NCBI GenBank assembly: GCA_932294295.1
Contig: OW028581.1
Location: forward strand, 38,593,995 to 38,657,994
Reading direction: 5' to 3'
Origin: Alitta virens
Lineage: Eukaryota > Annelida > Polychaeta > Phyllodocida > Nereididae
DNA length: 64,000 nucleotides
In this document: one piece after another, positions 59,023-64,000 of the stretch
Layout of the letters: every line of letters begins with the position of its first letter
Position numbering within the stretch: position 1 is the stretch's first letter
Translations under genes and position numbers: made by a program
The notes under the pieces: generated by a model
What the model was told of the DNA's origin: nothing
The model's database searches: none
The model's input: only the letters and a program-made list of their open reading frames with translations

Positions 59023-60822
59023 TCAACCAAGATTTCTCAGCTGCTCTAGTGCGTTTTGTATCCTAGCGCTCTGGGCAGCTGAACGACCGTTTGTGGCTTG
59101 GTAAGGTCCAGGGAGACCACTTTGACCAGCTTGACCACTTGAAAACCCAGTTAGACCACCAGGAAATCCAGCCAGTCTTCCTGTTAGTCCAGATCGACCA
59201 CTGGGATTTCCATGAGGCAAGTTATTGACAGATTCTTGGTCTCTTGGGCCATTTTCTCTCTGTCCTAAACTGTTACTAAGTGCCTCCTTTAGACCAGCCA
59301 GACCTCCGCTAAATCCACTAAGACCACTTCCTTGGCTCCTTTTGGTTTCCTGGCTATTTTTCACGTTGATCTTGGATCTAAGCGAATCCATCAAACTCAA
59401 AAACCTTGTATTCTTAGACTCCTGGGGATGATTGCCCTGAAATTGGTGATGAGGACCTTGGCTAAATCTTGGGACATGACCTTCTGGTCCTTGAGCTGGT
59501 AAACCCAGAGGTCCATCTCTCCTGACGCTTTGTGGTTGGTAGGTTTCGCCAGAAAAGCTGCCAAGATTTTCACGCAGTTCAGCGACATGTTCTTGGAATT
59601 GCGATGATGGATCATTCAAGGGGCCCTCAAGCGGAGCTTCACGACCTTCAGGAAAGTTAAAGAAGGAGCCAACGAACCTTCCGGGGGCAGAGTAGCGGAG
59701 CAGGGCTGGTGATCGAAGGGGTGAACCAGCAGCTCGTCTGTTGTGGGATTTGCGGGGCAGAACAGCACCTTGTAAGACTGAAGGGTTATGCAGCATTGGG
59801 TGCAGTATTGGAGGCAGGCGGGAATGTCTTCTAAGGGTGTCGAGGAAGCTGTGAGTTTGTTCGGTGGTACTACTGACAGGGGGTTCCTCTTCATCTGCTA
59901 AAGATTCTTCATCTCCATCTTCTTCATCTTCTGCTTCATCTTGATTACTGTCGTCAGATGATCCCAAAACACCTTGGTCAACTTTCTGGCCATTTGCGAT
60001 CTCTTTGTCAGGTTCCTCAGTGTTTTTAACTTCAGCTGGCTCAGTGACCTGCTCTGTGCCCTCATTTTTCATGTCATTATCATCTGTTTTCTCACTTTCT
60101 TCAGCAGCATCTCCGTCTGGACTTTCACCATCTCCTTTCTCATCCTCATCTCTTGCTTCAGTTGCATCATCATTTGCAGCATCAGAGTTAACCCCCTCAT
60201 CATCAGGAGTTGGATTCATAACATCTGCCTTTGGGGTACTGGGACTGGCAGGTTCAGTTCCTTCCTGTGTAGTCTCAGGGGTTTCTTCTTTCGTGGCATT
60301 CTGTTGGCTTTCAGTGCTACCATCTGTTGTTGTGTTGCTTGTAGAACTGGCAATTGTGTCGTTTCCTTTGCTTACTGTGGTATTGCTATCATCTTTCTGG
60401 GCTTCTGTTTCTTTTGTAGACGTTTCTTTGTCTGCTTCTGAAGAAGCTTCTTTGTCTTTGCTGTCAGTCTGTTCTTGTTGGCCACTTGACACATCATCGC
60501 CCGCATCACCACTTGATTCGAAGACATCAGCTAAATTTGCATTCAGGGCAGGCTCTCCATCTCCACTTTGCATGGCCTCATCTTCCATGGCTGCATCATT
60601 ACTGACTTCATTTCCATTTTCTGAATTTGGTTCATTCTCACTAAGCGCTTGATTGTTGTTCAGGGCTTGTGAGAGCGCTCGGAGAGACCTCAGTCGATTG
60701 TGGATGAAGCGGGTACCGCTGTGAGGATTGGCATTTCCAGTACGAGGCAGTCCCCTGGGCAAGGCAGCTGATGTTAGATGAGCAGCGATCAGTAAGAGGA
60801 AAATGAGAAGAGGAGTCTCCAT
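59023..60822 (-). CDS. secreted acidic, glycine-rich protein of unknown function (single exon)
   Basis: I do not recognise this 599-aa protein. Residues 1-19 are a clear signal peptide (hydrophobic LLIFLLLIAAHLTSA, cleavage near SA-AL). Residues about 61-318 are dominated by D, E, S, T, N and G with almost no hydrophobics, and include N-glycosylation sequons (NTT, NDT, NTT, NAT). From about 330 it turns basic with several dibasic sites (RR, PRKSHNRR, RR, KR). The C-terminus has G-L-x-G-F/L motifs (GLSGFSGGLAGL, GLTGRLAGFPGGLTGF, SGLPG). The acidic, disordered, secreted design is like biomineral matrix proteins or granin-type propeptides; either is inference. No introns; start chosen as the ATG before the signal peptide. 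The long antisense frames at 59974-60652 are shadows of its skewed codons. Confidence 0.85.
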   Translation of the reverse strand: METPLLIFLLLIAAHLTSAALPRGLPRTGNANPHSGTRFIHNRLRSLRALSQALNNNQALSENEPNSENGNEVSNDAAMEDEAMQSGDGEPALNANLADVFESSGDAGDDVSSGQQEQTDSKDKEASSEADKETSTKETEAQKDDSNTTVSKGNDTIASSTSNTTTDGSTESQQNATKEETPETTQEGTEPASPSTPKADVMNPTPDDEGVNSDAANDDATEARDEDEKGDGESPDGDAAEESEKTDDNDMKNEGTEQVTEPAEVKNTEEPDKEIANGQKVDQGVLGSSDDSNQDEAEDEEDGDEESLADEEEPPVSSTTEQTHSFLDTLRRHSRLPPILHPMLHNPSVLQGAVLPRKSHNRRAAGSPLRSPALLRYSAPGRFVGSFFNFPEGREAPLEGPLNDPSSQFQEHVAELRENLGSFSGETYQPQSVRRDGPLGLPAQGPEGHVPRFSQGPHHQFQGNHPQESKNTRFLSLMDSLRSKINVKNSQETKRSQGSGLSGFSGGLAGLKEALSNSLGQRENGPRDQESVNNLPHGNPSGRSGLTGRLAGFPGGLTGFSSGQAGQSGLPGPYQATNGRSAAQSARIQNALEQLRNLG

Positions 60823-60968
60823 GGTGACTGTGTGATTGCAGTGAAGTCCCCCACAACACTAACTGGACTGCAGAGAGACACAGGCTGCTGGCTAAGGCGA
60901 CCTCCTCAGCGTCACTGTGACCTTGGTGGAGGAGGAATGGTCAGAAGTGGGCCTCTGATCTTGGCCAC

Positions 60969-60976
60969 TTTTTATC
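60969..60976 (-). promoter_or_regulatory. TATA-like element upstream of the acidic-protein gene
   Basis: Minus strand GATAAAAA about 147 nt upstream of the ATG; a start site near 60940 would give a 5' UTR of about 120 nt. Weak match, position plausible. Confidence 0.35.
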
Positions 60977-61689
60977 ATCAGGCTGATCATGTAATCCAGT
61001 GTGAGTAAATAAGGACAACTGGCCGTCAGAACACTCTGAGTGAGACTGTCCTTCGAGCCGCTTCTCTCAATTCAACCTCTGGTTTATCCAACTGAGTCAC
61101 TTCTATTTAACACTGAACAGTCCCTGACCAGCCATGCCCACATTTACATATTACAAGACCTGACCTTGTTTAAGGTCCAGGCAGGAGGATTATTGACCTC
61201 TATTTCAGACCTCTACTTCAGACCTCCATTTCAGGCAGCTGAATCATGGAGGGATTTACCAAGAATCCTTTTGCGTAATTCCCACACAGCAGCCCAGTCA
61301 AGTGCTTTATCAAAGTCAATGAGTTTGTTCTACACAGGATGACAATGACTGCCATACTCACACGTACCTGTCTTTTTGGCTCAGTCTGTGTGACCCAAGT
61401 ACAGTACATCATAACTGTAGTATGCACTGTGCATGTACAATTTACAATTCAAAGCAGCCCAGTACACAAATATAAGGATTGTTACTAATTAAGCCATCAC
61501 TGCGCACTGGTGACATCATCCTCAACTCAAACAATCTACCTCCCCACCCACTAAAAAGATTTACGTTGCAAAAATATTTGTACATAAGTCTTAACATTTT
61601 TCCTTGGACAGATGCTGGGGGTTGTTGAGAGTAGGCCTGTGGAGGGGAACACCCAAATTCTAATGAATAAAAGATGAAATCGTAATCCT

Positions 61690-61795
61690 GGTTCGACTTT
61701 TCTATGTGTCTAATGTAGTCAGCTTATATGACCGGCTGCCAGAGGCAAACATAATGATGAGATGATAAGGCTTTGAGTCCACACCATGTGACAAC
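61690..61795 (-). mobile_element. SINE-B fragment
   Basis: Shares CAGCTTATATGACC, GCTGCCAGAGGCA and TAATGATGAGATGATAAGGC with the copies at 42.3 and 46.8 kb. Confidence 0.7.
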
Positions 61796-62330
61796 AGAAC
61801 TGTGTCCTTTCTATTAAAGCTGACAATAAAATATGCGTTGTTTGTCAAATATTGAATAGAAAGATAGATAGGGCCTATCCAGCATGGGTAAGTAAGCCTA
61901 CTAGGTAGGTATAGGTGGGTGGGTCATTTGATAAGATACTGCAGAAAAATGTAACATCATTGACAAGTAAAGCAAAATTTACCAATTGGTGAATTTATTT
62001 GATTAAATGGCAAAAACTTACAAAAATACTGGTCATGTTTCATTCCAATATAATATACATCTATTTTGATTACATTTTGAGAAAGTCATGGTCCTTATAT
62101 GTTGCCTGGGGCAACCAGAGGTAACAGTAGATTATATAGTCATTTTTACGAGCGGAGTCAACACAATAAAATGCAATCATGACACGCAGTCATACAAAGC
62201 ATGACCATCTGTCATCCCTCATATCTGAAGGGCTTGGTATCTCCACAGGCAGGTACATAACTACTACATTTACAGGGCAAGATATACAGTAACAATGAAT
62301 GAAAGTAATCAAGCTTATGAGAGTCACTTT

Positions 62331-62588
62331 GAATTAAGAAAAAGTTGTTGTTTCAATTAGAATTAAGAAAGAGTTGTTGTTTTAGTCATTTAGAATTAAG
62401 AAAAAGTTGTTGTTTTAGTCATTTAGAATTAAGAAAAAGTTGTTGTTTTAGTCATTTAGAATTAAGAAAAAACTGTTGTTTTAGTCATTTAGAATTAAGA
62501 AAAAGTTGTTGTTTCAATTAGAATTAAGAAAAAGTTGTTGTTTTAGTCATTTAGAATTAAGAAAATTATTTTTGTTTTAGTTTCATTA
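62331..62588. repeat. tandem repeat, eight units of 28 or 33 bp
   Basis: Units start GAATTAAGAAAAAGTTGTTG and end either TTTCAATTA (short, units 1 and 6) or TTTTAGTCATTTA (long, units 2-5 and 7); unit 8 is diverged. Confidence 0.95.
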
Positions 62589-62615
62589 CATTTGTAGAAG
62601 CTATGTTGCCCACAT

Positions 62616-62960
62616 GTGCAAATGGGATATCTGTATAAAGAAAAAAAATTAAGAAAAGTTAGAGAATTGTTCACAACCACGTCAAATGTCTTTAAAGCCC
62701 CAGTCAGCATTGATGTTCCGGTATGTAGAACACATTTTTTTAAAAGGCCTTTTATTTATAGAGGATCCACAGTCTGGAATAATTTACCTGAAGAAGTTCA
62801 CAATGCCACCACCACTGAACGTTTCAAGTGTGACCTTAGGTCTTTCTTAAGGGCCAACACTGCCAATGTTTAACATGCATTTTTCTTTTTACTTGTTTTA
62901 CACGTTTTTATACTGGGCCATATGAAAAACTAGGAGATTATGTAACCTAGTGAAAATATA
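62616..62960 (+). pseudogene. LINE ORF2 C-terminal end
   Basis: The 85-codon frame contains FKRPFIYRGSTVWNNLPEEV then TTERFKCDLRSFL, the conserved C-terminal FL.R....WN.LP..V......FK..L motif of CR1/Jockey/RTE-type elements. It ends in a stop, a short 3' UTR and an A-rich ATAATAAAAAAAATAAAAAT tail. 5'-truncated. Confidence 0.75.
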
Positions 62961-63399
62961 ATAATAAAAAAAATAAAAATATATATAATCAGATATTTGA
63001 AATGTGACAAATCACGCAAACAGAATGTAGATTCCTAATCCCCGGATTCATAACTATTGATTGTCCTTCAGGAGATTACACATATTTTTAGACCCGTTTT
63101 CGTCAGTGGCTGTGTTGTGGGGCTGAGGTGTCTGTCACACTCTAATACAGAGTGGAAACTTTCCACAAAAAGAGCCAGGTGTTGCTGCCAATCTCCTTTA
63201 TCTGCCGAGATTGCATATTGGGCTGGATATTGACTGAATTAAGGCATTTTATACACCATTGAAATCACACAAATCACTATTTTGGGTTGAAATCCGCCGT
63301 TCCGCAACTAGTAACATGCTGTTTAAGGCCACTATTGCAGCGACCTCTCATGGGACAGAGAGAATAACTAAAATTATCCGGCAAGCCGATTTTAGATTA

Positions 63400-64000
63400 T
63401 TTGACAGGATCTATTTCTTATTTTTTCGCTCAGACACCTATTTTGGGATATTTTGATTATTTGGATATTGGCATGCAGTCTTTCGGCAGGAGCACCAGGG
63501 AAGCGGACAATATCAAAACTGCACTGGTTGCCAATGGATTCCAACAATGGATGCTGAAATATACTGATAGAAAGAACACCAGCCAAAAGGTTCCACCAAT
63601 TGCCCTATACCTTACATTTAAGGCCTGTTGGTAAATTTACAAAGACTGTTCGGACAACACGTGGTTCCTACCTATCATAAGCCCTTAATTCTATACCCTG
63701 AGGAACATCTTAGTCAAACCCAAAGATACCACACCAAAGCAAAGTAAATGTGGTCTAGTGTACCACATTAAATGCAAGAGCTGCTATCATGATTATATTG
63801 GTCAAACAGGCAGAAACTTGGGAACAAGGTTAAAGGAACACACCACCAGAATGGGCACAAATTCAGAATAAAAGAACATCTTGACCAAACAGGACATACA
63901 TGCACCATCAATTAAGTGAAAATCTTAGAGACAATTGGTATCGGAGAAAAATCAAGGAAGCCATGAAGATACATCAACACAAACCATCACTCAACAGAGT
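63400..64000 (+). mobile_element. Penelope-like element 3' part with GIY-YIG endonuclease, decayed, continues past right edge
   Basis: Frameshifted translation gives IKTALVANGFQQWMLKYTDR, PYIKGLLVNLQRLFGQHVV-like, CGLVYHIKCKSC, YIGQTGRNLGTRLKEHTT and KEHLDQTGHTC, then RDNWYRRKIKEAMKIHQHKP. The YIGQTGR.L..RL.EH core is the GIY-YIG nuclease domain, and the preceding RLF..H....F.P is the RT-EN linker of Penelope-like elements. Several stops and frameshifts. Confidence 0.8.

Larger units (their letters stand above)
60823..62330. other. 5' flank of the acidic gene and intergenic sequence
   Basis: Contains the putative promoter near 60969 and a SINE-B fragment at 61690-61795. The rest shows no gene. 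Confidence 0.5.

Noticed and set aside
59974..60652. Plus-strand open frames of 155 and 215 codons
   Set aside because: They are antisense to the acidic domain of the 599-aa protein; the skewed GAN/TCN codons there remove stops on the opposite strand. Their products are odd Ser/Phe/Leu-rich strings.
62331..62588. CRISPR-like array
   Set aside because: Units are contiguous with no unique spacers, and the DNA is animal; it is a simple tandem repeat.

Overview
This is animal (metazoan) nuclear DNA. It has long AT-rich spliced introns with GT-AG borders, tRNA-derived SINEs, several LINE clades, a Penelope-like element and a MULE-type DNA transposon. Exon content and intron phases of the host genes match bilaterian orthologues. 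The window does not name the species. A marine invertebrate, perhaps a lophotrochozoan, is my guess only.

Layout. (1) 2.3-13.6 kb, minus strand: the first seven coding exons of an RFX6-type transcription factor gene, including its complete winged-helix DNA-binding domain; the rest lies beyond the left edge. Intron 1 (about 7.7 kb) holds four SINEs, a minisatellite and a consensus RFX-binding X-box. (2) 13.6-25.4 kb: a nested retroelement graveyard with CR1/Jockey-like LINE fragments, a P-loop protein remnant interrupted by SINEs, a NADAR-like remnant and a chimeric LINE end. (3) 25.4-29.7 kb: one degenerate MULE-type DNA transposon with terminal inverted repeats of about 260 bp, carrying a PHD finger - FLYWCH - transposase gene broken by a SINE, a stop, a frameshift and a mutated splice donor. 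(4) 31.4-31.8 kb, minus: an intronless snRNP Sm D1 gene. (5) 33.0-36.1 kb, plus: complete SH3YL1-type gene (nine coding exons, 408 aa). (6) 40.9-56.3 kb, minus: complete synaptojanin gene (29 coding exons, 1458 aa) with intact Sac1 and 5-phosphatase motifs, convergent with SH3YL1. (7) 59.0-60.8 kb, minus: a 599-aa single-exon secreted acidic/glycine-rich protein that I do not recognise. (8) 62.3-64.0 kb: a tandem repeat, a LINE 3' end and the GIY-YIG end of a Penelope-like element running off the right edge.

Functional links. Synaptojanin removes 4- and 5-phosphates from phosphoinositides. SH3YL1-type proteins bind phosphoinositides through their SYLF domain and carry an SH3 domain, and the synaptojanin tail is rich in SH3 ligands, so the convergent pair may act in one pathway. 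The X-box inside RFX6 intron 1 suggests auto- or cross-regulation by RFX factors. All exon coordinates come from reading splice sites and reading frames by eye; no search was run.
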